Assembly: GCA_964401045.1 (NCBI GenBank)
Contig: CAYNXB010000046.1
Span: forward strand, 1-20,908
DNA length: 20,908 nt
Direction of reading: 5' to 3'
From: CAYNXB01 sp964401045
GTDB lineage: Bacteria; Pseudomonadota; Alphaproteobacteria; Sphingomonadales; Sphingomonadaceae
The notes below the pieces were generated by a model that worked only from the letters and a program-made list of their open reading frames with translations, made no database searches and was not told the origin of the DNA. Positions 15,261-20,908 of this stretch are shown here, in pieces. The position numbers were made by a program, and so were the translations under genes. Numbering within the stretch: the first letter of the stretch is position 1; each line of letters begins with the position of its first letter.

Positions 15261-16895
15261 ATGGCGCGGTTCATTTTCATAACCGGCGGCGTGGTGTCTT
15301 CGCTCGGAAAAGGCCTTATGGCCGCGAGCCTCGGCGCGCTGCTACAGGCACGCGGATACCGGGTTCGCATTCGAAAATTCGACCCTTATCTCAACGTCGA
15401 TCCGGGCACGATGAGCCCGTATCAGCACGGTGAGGTCTACGTCACCGACGACGGGGCGGAGACCGACCTCGACCTTGGGCATTACGAGCGCTTCACCGGC
15501 GTCTCAGCGCACCAGGGCGACAACATCACCTCCGGCCGCATCTACCAGCAGATCATCGTCAAGGAGCGGCGCGGGGACTACCTTGGCGCCACGGTGCAGG
15601 TGATCCCGCACGTCACCGATCAGATCAAGGAGTTCGCGCTCGCGAACACCGACGATCTCGATTTCATCCTGTGCGAATTCGGCGGCACTGTCGGCGACAT
15701 CGAGGGGCTGCCGTTCATCGAGGCGATTCGCCAGCTGCGGAACGAGCTTGGCCGCGAGCAGACCTGCGCGATCCACGTCACCCTGGTGCCCTACGTCGCG
15801 GCCGCGGGCGAACTGAAGACCAAGCCCACCCAGCACTCGGTGCGAGAGCTGACCAGTCTCGGCGTCCAGCCGGACCTGCTGCTGTGCCGCTGCGAATACC
15901 CGCTGCCGGCGAGCGAGCGGGCCAAGATCGCGCTGTTCTGCAACGTGCGGCCGGAAGCGGTGATCCAGGCGCTCGACGCGCCGACCATCTATTCCGTGCC
16001 CCTGCAATATCACGCCGAGGGGCTCGACGCCGAAGTGCTGCGGCACTTCGCGCTCGAAAGTGCTGCGCCCGATCTCAGCACCTGGGCCGACATCGTCGAC
16101 CGCCATCAGAACCCCGAGGGCGAGGTGACGATCGGCGTGGTCGGCAAGTACGTCGGCCTGCCGGATGCCTACAAGTCATTGAACGAAGCGCTCGTGCACG
16201 GCGGCATGGCGAACAGGGTCAAGGTCAACATCCGCTGGATCGACGCCGAGGTGTTCGAGGAGGACGATTCCGAGATCGCCGCGCGCCTGGAGCCGATGCA
16301 CGGCATCCTGGTGCCGGGCGGGTTCGGCGTTCGCGGCTCGGAAGGAAAGATCGCCAGCGTGCGGTTCGCACGCGAGCGGGGCGTGCCGTTCTTCGGCATC
16401 TGCCTTGGCATGCAGATGGCGTGCATCGAAGGCGCGCGGAACACCGCGGGAATCGCCGAGGCATCGTCGACCGAGTTCGGCGAGACCGCACATCCGGTCG
16501 TCGGCATCATCACCGAATGGATGAGCAAGGAAGGCTTGCAGACGCGCGGTGTCGAATCCGACATGGGCGGGACAATGCGGCTTGGCGCGTATGAAGCGCG
16601 CCTCTCCGGCAACAGCCATGTCTCGCGGATCTATGGGGGGGCGACGACGATCTCCGAACGTCACCGCCACCGCTACGAAGTCAACGGCGCGTATCGCGAT
16701 CCATTGGAGAAGGGCGGGCTGGTATTTTCCGGCATGTCGCCCGACGGGTTGCTGCCCGAGATCGTTGAACGGCCGGACCATCCGTGGTTCGTCGGGGTGC
16801 AGTTCCACCCCGAGCTAAAGAGCAAGCCGTTCGACCCGCATCCGCTGTTTGCCGGTTTCATTGCCGCGGCGGTGCGCCAGTCCCGACTTGTCTGA
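15261..16895 (+). CDS. pyrG: CTP synthase
   Basis: Aminates UTP to CTP using glutamine and ATP, the last step of pyrimidine nucleotide synthesis. 544 residues, full length. The N-terminal synthase domain begins MARFIFITGGVVSSLGKG, with the ATP-binding loop and the UTP-site stretch DPYLNVDPGTMSPYQHGEV. The C-terminal amidotransferase domain has the triad Cys381 (FFGICLGMQMA), His516 and Glu518 (QFHPEL), nearly the same numbering as E. coli. ATG 15261 follows TAAGG by about 10 nt. A small hairpin (GTCCG/CGGAC) lies in the 85-nt gap after secG. Confidence 0.97.
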   Translation: MARFIFITGGVVSSLGKGLMAASLGALLQARGYRVRIRKFDPYLNVDPGTMSPYQHGEVYVTDDGAETDLDLGHYERFTGVSAHQGDNITSGRIYQQIIVKERRGDYLGATVQVIPHVTDQIKEFALANTDDLDFILCEFGGTVGDIEGLPFIEAIRQLRNELGREQTCAIHVTLVPYVAAAGELKTKPTQHSVRELTSLGVQPDLLLCRCEYPLPASERAKIALFCNVRPEAVIQALDAPTIYSVPLQYHAEGLDAEVLRHFALESAAPDLSTWADIVDRHQNPEGEVTIGVVGKYVGLPDAYKSLNEALVHGGMANRVKVNIRWIDAEVFEEDDSEIAARLEPMHGILVPGGFGVRGSEGKIASVRFARERGVPFFGICLGMQMACIEGARNTAGIAEASSTEFGETAHPVVGIITEWMSKEGLQTRGVESDMGGTMRLGAYEARLSGNSHVSRIYGGATTISERHRHRYEVNGAYRDPLEKGGLVFSGMSPDGLLPEIVERPDHPWFVGVQFHPELKSKPFDPHPLFAGFIAAAVRQSRLV

Positions 16896-17003
16896 CGGCG
16901 GGACGCCGCAACCCAAGTTAACAAAAATTATCTTGCCTCCGACCGTCAGCTCGCCGTAGCTCATGCACGGGTCGCCGGAATTTGTCGTCGGCAAGTAAGG
17001 GGC

Positions 17004-17216
17004 GTGAGGGGAGGCATCCTGGAATCCGGCTCGGAAGACGAGACGGATCCGGCCAGGTTTCCTTGCGATTACCGTATTTTGCTGCCGGCGCGGGCTTCGC
17101 CCGATGAGCTTGTTCTGGAGATGATCGTCTTCTGCGACCCGGGCGGTCTGATTCGGACGAGTCGGCGCTTCAGCGTCGAGGGGGCGGTTCTTTCGGGAGC
17201 CGCCCCTAACCTTTGA
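17004..17216 (+). CDS. Doubtful short ORF, 70 residues
   Basis: Open from GTG 17004 (MRGGILESGSEDETDP) to TGA 17216, with TAAGG 4 nt upstream of the start, which is rather close. I recognise no domain; the middle (YRILLPARASPDELVLEMIVF) could be a short beta-alpha unit. Against it: its last ten codons fall inside the terminator-like hairpin between pyrG and the regulator, and GC-rich DNA gives such frames by chance. No homology can be claimed. A chance frame is more likely than a gene. Confidence 0.2.
   Translation: MRGGILESGSEDETDPARFPCDYRILLPARASPDELVLEMIVFCDPGGLIRTSRRFSVEGAVLSGAAPNL
17181..17206. terminator. Bidirectional terminator-like hairpin between pyrG and the LuxR-type gene
   Basis: GGGGCGGTTC (17181-17190) pairs with GAGCCGCCCC (17197-17206) over a 6-nt loop: 10 bp with one G-U pair. 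It lies 13 nt after the end of the minus-strand regulator and downstream of plus-strand pyrG, as expected between convergent genes. There is only a short pyrimidine run (ACCTTT) after it on the plus strand. Confidence 0.5.
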
Positions 17217-17219
17217 GCT

Positions 17220-18311
17220 TCACGCGGGAAGCTCGGCGACCAGCCGGGCCAGCTCCGATGCTTTCGAAACGTCTGTCTTCTGATACGCGCGTTGGAGCAA
17301 GGTCTTCGCCGTTGCTCCGGTGACGCCGCGACGGTTCGCCACTTCCTCGATGTTTAGTCCGCTGGATACCATAAGCACGACATCGGCTTCGGCGCTGGTC
17401 AGCCGGTAGAGCTGCCGAAGCAGTTCCCCACGGCTTGTCCGTTCACGGTCGGGATCGACGATCAGCACCAGCGCATTGGTCCGCTCACCGGATTCGAACG
17501 GGTGTACCACCAGCGAATAGGGCCTGCGCGCTCCGCTGCGCGAAACGAGCAACGCGCCGCCGCGAGCGCCCTCGCGCCGCAAAGCCTGGTGCAGGTATTT
17601 GACATACCGTTCGTGCTCTGCCGCGACGGTCAGCTCCAGCCGGTTCAGGATCAGGGATAAGCCATCGTTCCGGCGAAGAATCGCCCGCGCCCCGGCATTT
17701 GCGAGCGCGACCGTGCAGCCCGGGGAGATTACCAGAGCCGCCTGGGGCATCGTTTCGAGCGTCGCTTCCAAGGTGGCACGGCTCGCACAGGCCTGGTCCA
17801 GCCGCAGCTGGGTGCCGACAATGCGACCGAGGTGCGGCGTCAGTTCATCGAGTGCCGCGACATCGGAATCCTCGAACGGCCGAGCCTTGAGTGCGCGATG
17901 GACGCCGATGCCGATCAGTCCGACGTTCGGGATCGGAATCAGCATGCCCAGGCAACGGCCGGTATCGTCACCGAAGTGGCGGATCATGTCCTGGTAGAAG
18001 CGCGACCGAACGTAATCCGCATCGGGCACGTATTCGAGCAGGTTGAGCGCCCGCCCACGAGGCGCGCGATCGGTCTGGAGCTGCCAGATATCGTGGTGAT
18101 AGATGCCTTCGTCCACGTAATAGCGGTTCATCTGCGGATCGAAGTAAGAACTCTCCACCACCCGGGGTTTCGCATCCGTGCCGATCACCTGAAAACTGCC
18201 GGAGCGGCCTCCGCCAACCTCCGCCAGCAGCCCGGGCAGGGCCGCAAACCCCCCGTTGCCGATCGTGTCGTAGAGCTCGTCAACGAGCTTCGCCTTGCGA
18301 GCCGAAGTCAC
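17220..18311 (-). CDS. LuxR-family transcriptional regulator with sensory N-terminal region
   Basis: Probable DNA-binding regulator, 363 residues. The C-terminal 60 residues (304-363) form a LuxR/NarL-type helix-turn-helix: LTSAEADVVLMVSSGLNIEE, then VANRRGVTGATAKTLLQRAY and QKTDVSK, with the usual scaffold (LT..E..V......G....E.A...GV...T.K..L...Y.K..V). The first 170 residues look like a GAF-type domain; about 185-290 resemble a PAS-like fold (QAALVISPGCTVALANAGAR). No acyl-homoserine-lactone signature or phosphoacceptor receiver domain is seen, so the signal is unknown. The start is GTG 18311 with GGGGGA upstream. No sensor or synthase gene adjoins it. Promoter and target cannot be read with confidence; an inverted repeat lies about 130 nt upstream. 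Confidence 0.85.
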   Translation of the reverse strand: MTSARKAKLVDELYDTIGNGGFAALPGLLAEVGGGRSGSFQVIGTDAKPRVVESSYFDPQMNRYYVDEGIYHHDIWQLQTDRAPRGRALNLLEYVPDADYVRSRFYQDMIRHFGDDTGRCLGMLIPIPNVGLIGIGVHRALKARPFEDSDVAALDELTPHLGRIVGTQLRLDQACASRATLEATLETMPQAALVISPGCTVALANAGARAILRRNDGLSLILNRLELTVAAEHERYVKYLHQALRREGARGGALLVSRSGARRPYSLVVHPFESGERTNALVLIVDPDRERTSRGELLRQLYRLTSAEADVVLMVSSGLNIEEVANRRGVTGATAKTLLQRAYQKTDVSKASELARLVAELPA

Positions 18312-18436
18312 CTGTCCCCCATGAGACCGAGCATTCCATGAAACGAAGCCACTGAAAAGTAGGAATTGTCATCCGTTCGGGTGACGACGCTCCGGTCCCG
18401 CTCCGTTATCGGCACGGGTAATCGTTGTGTACGCTT

Positions 18437-18459
18437 TGCCAGTGTGGGGGCCACTGGCA
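18437..18459. repeat. Inverted repeat upstream of the LuxR-type gene
   Basis: TGCCAGTG (18437-18444) and CACTGGCA (18452-18459) are perfect 8-bp arms around a 7-nt centre (TGGGGGC). It lies in the 270-nt gap between hsp20 and the regulator, 126 nt before the regulator's GTG. It could be an operator for a dimeric regulator or a hairpin in the leader. No function is shown. Confidence 0.4.
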
Positions 18460-18511
18460 GCATCGCAACAGGGATTGCCGGGGCGACCATACTGCGGCCT
18501 TCACGGCAGAA

Positions 18512-18542
18512 GGGGCGGGAAGGCATTGCGCCTTTCCGCCCC
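18512..18542 (-). terminator. Probable terminator of hsp20
   Basis: GGGGCGGGAAGGC (18512-18524) and GCCTTTCCGCCCC (18530-18542) form a 13-bp stem with one G-T pair and a 5-nt loop. It begins 39 nt past the hsp20 stop on the minus strand, between hsp20 and the next minus-strand gene. There is no long U-tract. A smaller hairpin CCTTC/GAAGG (18498-18513) directly abuts it. Confidence 0.6.
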
Positions 18543-18581
18543 TCGAATTTCGCACCTTTAATTCAGGTCGATCGTACGCGG

Positions 18582-19052
18582 TCAGGCGGCCACGGCCGTG
18601 TCCTTGTTGCCGTCGACCACTTCGAGCTTCTGCTGGCTGCCGAGCACGATCTTCTTGGGCTTCATCGCGTCCGGCACTTCGCGCACCAGATCGATGACCA
18701 GCAGGCCATCGGCAAGATCGGCGTGCTCCACGCGCACGAAATCGGCGAGCTCGAAACGTCGCTCGAAGCCGCGGTTGGCGATGCCGAGGTGGAGCATCTC
18801 GCCTTCGCCCGCCTCATCCTGCTTGCGGCCCTGGATCACCAGCAGGTTCTGCTGCGCGGTAATGTCGAGGTCGGCAGGCTTGAAGCCGGCGACGGCAAGC
18901 GTGATGCGATAGGCATCTTCGCTGCGGCGCTCGATATTGAACGGGGGGTAGTTGTCGCCGGCGCTATTGCGCGCCTGGTTCTCGAGCAGGTCGAACAGAC
19001 GGTCGAAGCCCACGGTCGAGCGGCGATAGGGAGTAAAATCAAGTCGGTTCAT
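18582..19052 (-). CDS. hsp20: Small heat-shock protein, Hsp20/IbpA family
   Basis: ATP-independent holdase chaperone that binds unfolding proteins in the cytoplasm during heat stress. 156 residues from ATG 19052 (MNRLDFTPYRRSTVGFDRLF). The alpha-crystallin domain covers about residues 33-130: YPPFNIERRSEDAYRITLAV, then AGFKPADLDITAQQNLLVIQ, and NRGFERRFELADFVRVEHAD. The ending KPKKIVLG is where the I-x-I oligomerisation motif usually stands, but the motif is not canonical. GGAGG lies 10 nt upstream of the ATG, inside a ROSE-like RNA hairpin, and an RpoH-type promoter lies about 100 nt upstream, so dual heat control is likely. A longer frame from 19076 is rejected because it would swallow this ribosome site. 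Confidence 0.95.
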   Translation of the reverse strand: MNRLDFTPYRRSTVGFDRLFDLLENQARNSAGDNYPPFNIERRSEDAYRITLAVAGFKPADLDITAQQNLLVIQGRKQDEAGEGEMLHLGIANRGFERRFELADFVRVEHADLADGLLVIDLVREVPDAMKPKKIVLGSQQKLEVVDGNKDTAVAA

Positions 19053-19146
19053 CGAAACAAATCCTCCAATGAGCAATTTGCAATAAGGCGGCAGGCCCGA
19101 TCAGGCGCCCGCCGTGTCACCAGCCCTTTCGGCATCCGGCGACAGG
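19053..19146 (-). promoter_or_regulatory. ROSE-type RNA thermometer in the hsp20 leader
   Basis: In the RNA the 3' hairpin (19058-19080) pairs CAAAUUGCU with AGGAUUUG over the loop CAUUGG. This gives eight base pairs, including U-G, with one bulged G at 19074. UUGCU facing the AGGA of the ribosome site with the bulged G is the defining core of ROSE elements, which melt on heating to free the ribosome site. Upstream, a second hairpin at 19087-19113 (outer arms GGCGG/CCGCC, inner GCC/GGC) supplies the 5' stem expected in ROSE leaders. The 5' limit is set from the promoter and is approximate. The pairing is read directly; thermometer function is inferred from the family. Confidence 0.72.
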
Positions 19147-19152
19147 CACTAG

Positions 19153-19178
19153 ATATGGTTGACGAAAGCACGTTCAAG
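19153..19178 (-). promoter_or_regulatory. Probable heat-shock sigma factor (RpoH) promoter of hsp20
   Basis: On the minus strand CTTGAA (19173-19178) is followed by 14 nt and CCATAT (19153-19158). The heat-shock sigma consensus is CTTGAAA, 11-16 nt, then CCCCATnT, so both halves match well. Transcription would begin near 19146 and give a leader of about 94 nt that contains the ROSE-like structure. Confidence 0.6.
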
Positions 19179-19211
19179 CCCTCGCCAGCCTCTGTTTCCA
19201 AAGGGAAAAGC

Positions 19212-19475
19212 ATGCCGCAGCCCAAAGTCGAGATCTACACCAAGATGTATTGCGGCTATTGTTTCCGCGCCAAGCGGCTGCTGGACGGCAAAGGCGTTGA
19301 GTTCACCGAGTACGACATCACCCTGGGCGGGCCGAAGCGCGACGAGATGCGCACCCGTGCGCCGGGCGCGATGACGGTGCCGCAGATCTTCATCGACGAC
19401 AAGCTAATCGGCGGCTCGGACGATCTTGTAGCCCTTGATCGCGCGGGCAAGCTCGACGGTTTGTTGGGCAAGTGA
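19212..19475 (+). CDS. grxC: Glutaredoxin 3
   Basis: Glutathione-dependent disulfide reductase of the cytoplasm. 87 residues, the single-domain GrxC size. The redox site is Cys14-Gly-Tyr-Cys17 in KMYCGYCFRAK; the common form is CPYC, so Gly replaces Pro. The cis-proline loop TVPQIFI and the glutathione-binding GGSDDL are intact. I choose ATG 19212 (MPQPKVEIYTK), after GGGAAAAG. An upstream in-frame ATG at 19155 lies within the divergent hsp20 promoter and adds a non-conserved Ser-rich stretch. The stop overlaps the start of the amidase gene in GTGA, so the two are coupled. Confidence 0.95.
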   Translation: MPQPKVEIYTKMYCGYCFRAKRLLDGKGVEFTEYDITLGGPKRDEMRTRAPGAMTVPQIFIDDKLIGGSDDLVALDRAGKLDGLLGK

Positions 19476-20296
19476 CCCGCGTCGCCCTGTTGCAGATGAC
19501 AGCGGGCATCGACCCGCAGGTCAATGGCGCGGTCCTGGTCAAAGCCGCCGAGGACGCGGCCGCGGGCGGGGCGGCGATGCTGTTCACGCCCGAAATGAGC
19601 GGCATGCTCGACCGTGACCGCGCGCGGGCAGCCGCGCATATCGTTCCCGAGGGCGCGAGTCCGGTTTTAGCGGCCGTGCGCGAAGCGGCCGCCCGGTACA
19701 GCCTGTGGATCGCGCTCGGCTCGCTGGCGGTGCTGCGTGAGGATGGGCGTTGGGCGAATCGCTCGTTCCTGATCGATGCGAGCGGGGACGTCGCCGCTCG
19801 CTATGACAAGATCCATATGTTCGACGTCCAGCTGGCGAGCGGCGAAAGCTGGCGCGAATCCAGCGCCTACGCGCCGGGTGAGCAAGTCATCGCCGCGGAG
19901 ACGCCGCTTGGCCGGCTTGGCCTCGCCGTGTGTTATGACCTGCGCTTTCCGGCGCTGTTCGAGGAATTCGGCCGCCGGCGCTGCGATGCGATCGCGATCC
20001 CCGCGGCGTTCACCGTCCCGACCGGCGAGGCGCACTGGCACGTCCTCCAGCGCGCACGTGCGATCGAGGCGAGTGCGTTCGTGATCGCCGCCGCGCAGGT
20101 CGGGCGGCACGAGGATGGCCGCGCGACTTACGGCCACAGCCTGGTGGTGGATCCGTGGGGCGAAGTCGTGCTCGACATGGGCAGTGAAGGGCCGGCGCTC
20201 GGGTTCGCCGATCTGGACCCGGCGCGCATCGCCGATGTCCGCGCGCAACTGCCCAGTCTTGCGAACAAGCGCGATATCCCTAGATCGAAGCCATGA
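19472..20296 (+). CDS. Carbon-nitrogen hydrolase (nitrilase superfamily, Nit1/Nit2-like amidase)
   Basis: Cytoplasmic amidase with the complete nitrilase-superfamily triad: Glu41 in FTPEMS, Lys113 in YDKIHMFD, Cys154 in VCYDLRFP. 274 residues from GTG 19472 (MTRVALLQMTAG). The combination YDKIHMFDV and CYDLRFPALF places it with the Nit1/Nit2 branch, whose members include deaminated-glutathione amidase and omega-amidase. Position directly after glutaredoxin, with a 4-nt overlap, favours deaminated-glutathione repair, but this is inference. The stop overlaps the next gene in ATGA. Confidence 0.92.
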   Translation: MTRVALLQMTAGIDPQVNGAVLVKAAEDAAAGGAAMLFTPEMSGMLDRDRARAAAHIVPEGASPVLAAVREAAARYSLWIALGSLAVLREDGRWANRSFLIDASGDVAARYDKIHMFDVQLASGESWRESSAYAPGEQVIAAETPLGRLGLAVCYDLRFPALFEEFGRRRCDAIAIPAAFTVPTGEAHWHVLQRARAIEASAFVIAAAQVGRHEDGRATYGHSLVVDPWGEVVLDMGSEGPALGFADLDPARIADVRAQLPSLANKRDIPRSKP

Positions 20297-20745
20297 TCGT
20301 ATTCGACCTCGCCTGCTCCGATGGGCACCGCTTCGAAGGCTGGTTCGCCTCGTCGGACGATTTTGCCGCGCAATCCGCGCGGGGGCTGGTCGAATGCCCA
20401 AGCTGCGGCTCGCAGCAGGTCGCCAAAGCACCGATGGCGCCGGCTGTGCCGAGAAAGGGCAACCAGCGCAGCGCCGCGAAGCAGCCTGTCGCCAACGCGG
20501 CCATGCCGCCCGAAGTCGCCGAAGCGCTCCAGCAACTCGCGCAGGCGCAGGCCAAGGCGCTCGAAGGCTCTAAATGGGTCGGCGACAATTTCGCCGAACA
20601 ATCGCGCGCGATGCACTACGGCGAGCGCGACGCCGCGATCATCCACGGCCGCGCCACGCCCGCCGAGGCGAAGGAACTGCGTGAGGAAGGCGTCCCGGTC
20701 GCGCCTTTGCCGTTCCCGGTCGTGCCGCCGGGCGATCTCAACTGA
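20293..20745 (+). CDS. DUF1178 family protein
   Basis: 150-residue member of DUF1178, a proteobacterial family of unknown function. The N-terminus MIVFDLACSDGHRFEGWFAS is the family hallmark. Cys8, His12, Cys35 and Cys38 (VECPSCGS) look like a small zinc ribbon. A Lys/Ala/Gln-rich middle is followed by the conserved block ERDAAIIHGRATPAEAKELR and the ending EEGVPVAPLPFPV. The start ATG overlaps the amidase stop by 4 nt. Three consecutive coupled genes (glutaredoxin, amidase, DUF1178) suggest a shared redox or repair task, which remains unproven. Confidence 0.92.
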   Translation: MIVFDLACSDGHRFEGWFASSDDFAAQSARGLVECPSCGSQQVAKAPMAPAVPRKGNQRSAAKQPVANAAMPPEVAEALQQLAQAQAKALEGSKWVGDNFAEQSRAMHYGERDAAIIHGRATPAEAKELREEGVPVAPLPFPVVPPGDLN

Positions 20746-20785
20746 TTGCGCCCGGCAGCTCGCTTCCCTAAACGCGTGCGCGAGT

Positions 20786-20862
20786 GCGCCCGTAGCTCAG
20801 CAGGATAGAGCACCAGATTCCTAATCTGGGGGCCATGGGTTCGAATCCCGTCGGGCGCACCA
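20786..20862 (+). tRNA. tRNA-Arg (anticodon CCT)
   Basis: A full cloverleaf can be drawn: acceptor GCGCCCG/CGGGCGC, D arm GCTC/GAGC, anticodon stem CCAGA/TCTGG with loop TTCCTAA, a 5-nt variable loop, and T arm ATGGG/CCCGT with loop TTCGAAT. The discriminator is A and the CCA end is encoded. Anticodon CCT reads AGG (Arg), a codon rare in this GC-rich window. It begins 40 nt after the DUF1178 stop. Confidence 0.97.
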
Positions 20863-20892
20863 AAAGGACCCTTCCTTCCGGGCTGCCCTTTT
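20862..20892 (+). terminator. Terminator after tRNA-Arg
   Basis: AAAAGG just after the CCA end pairs with CCTTTT at 20887-20892. Three further C-G pairs (20869-20871 with 20880-20882) stand above a small bulge, and the T-run closes the hairpin. The stem is imperfect but well placed for transcription stop after the tRNA. Confidence 0.55.
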
Positions 20893-20908
20893 GTCATCCC
20901 CAGGTTGC

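Larger units (their letters stand above)
16896..17219. other. Intergenic stretch between convergent pyrG and the LuxR-type gene
   Basis: 324 nt without a certain gene. It starts with a short hairpin just after pyrG (CGGCG-GGA-CGCCG, 16897-16909). Next comes an unusually AT-rich patch around 16915-16935 (AAGTTAACAAAAATTATC). It ends with a 10-bp terminator-like hairpin at 17181-17206. A 70-codon open frame starting with GTG 17004 fills much of the rest. Confidence 0.6.

Noticed and set aside
16918..16932. TTAA-N7-TATC as a possible CtrA site after pyrG
   Set aside because: Only one half matches TTAA-N7-TTAA, and no cell-cycle gene lies nearby.
18308..18526. 72-residue minus-strand frame upstream of the LuxR-type gene
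   Set aside because: Its start lies inside the hsp20 terminator hairpin, it has no domain, and its composition is unremarkable. Only the last codons, as a possible leader peptide, seemed worth a note.
19155..19211. Upstream in-frame ATG extending grxC by 19 residues
   Set aside because: It overlaps the divergent hsp20 promoter, lacks a ribosome site, and the added residues do not belong to the glutaredoxin fold.
20616..20897. 93-residue minus-strand frame containing the stretch GIRTHGPQIRNLVLYPAELRA
   Set aside because: It is the antisense reading of tRNA-Arg and flanking DNA. This translated-tRNA string is a well-known false protein in databases.
1..20908. Search for CRISPR arrays, insertion sequences, integrases, toxin-antitoxin pairs, phage genes and biosynthetic clusters
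   Set aside because: No regularly spaced repeats, transposase or integrase motifs, terminal repeats or target duplications were seen. The gene content is core metabolism, information processing and stress response.

Overview
The window is about 20.9 kb of GC-rich chromosome from an alphaproteobacterium, most likely a member of the Sphingomonadales (Sphingomonas/Erythrobacter type). This rests on the gene order ppiD-trpE-trpG-trpD-trpC followed by moaC-moeA-lexA, on the tpiA-secG-pyrG cluster, and on an alphaproteobacterial SOS box (GTTC-N7-GTTC) before lexA. It is almost entirely core housekeeping DNA. I see no insertion sequence, prophage, CRISPR array, toxin-antitoxin pair or biosynthetic cluster, and no convincing new multi-gene system. 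The second-look items are regulatory elements and very small genes.

Left part (1-7022). On the minus strand lie gltX (glutamyl-tRNA synthetase) and a gltA (citrate synthase) cut by the window edge. comEC (DNA-uptake channel, without an intact metallo-beta-lactamase domain) runs on the plus strand, divergent from gltX and convergent with lexA. On the minus strand moaC and moeA (molybdenum cofactor) lead into lexA, whose promoter and SOS box sit at the 3' end of moeA.

Small-gene island (7023-7782). Between moaC and trpC there are a 26-residue and a 71-residue membrane protein on the minus strand, and an entericidin-like lipoprotein on the plus strand. The lipoprotein gene has an EcfG-like stress promoter, and its stop codon overlaps that of trpC.

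Centre (7779-13701). On the minus strand, a periplasmic PpiD/SurA-type folding factor heads the tryptophan genes trpE, trpG, trpD and trpC, with very tight junctions. Together these enzymes take chorismate through anthranilate to indole-3-glycerol phosphate.

Right part (13702-20908). tpiA, secG and pyrG run on the plus strand. Facing them on the minus strand are a LuxR-type regulator and an hsp20 gene. hsp20 has an RpoH-like promoter and a 5' leader that folds as a ROSE-type RNA thermometer. Then on the plus strand come grxC, a nitrilase-family amidase and a DUF1178 gene, all overlapping by 4 nt, followed by tRNA-Arg(CCT) and a terminator.
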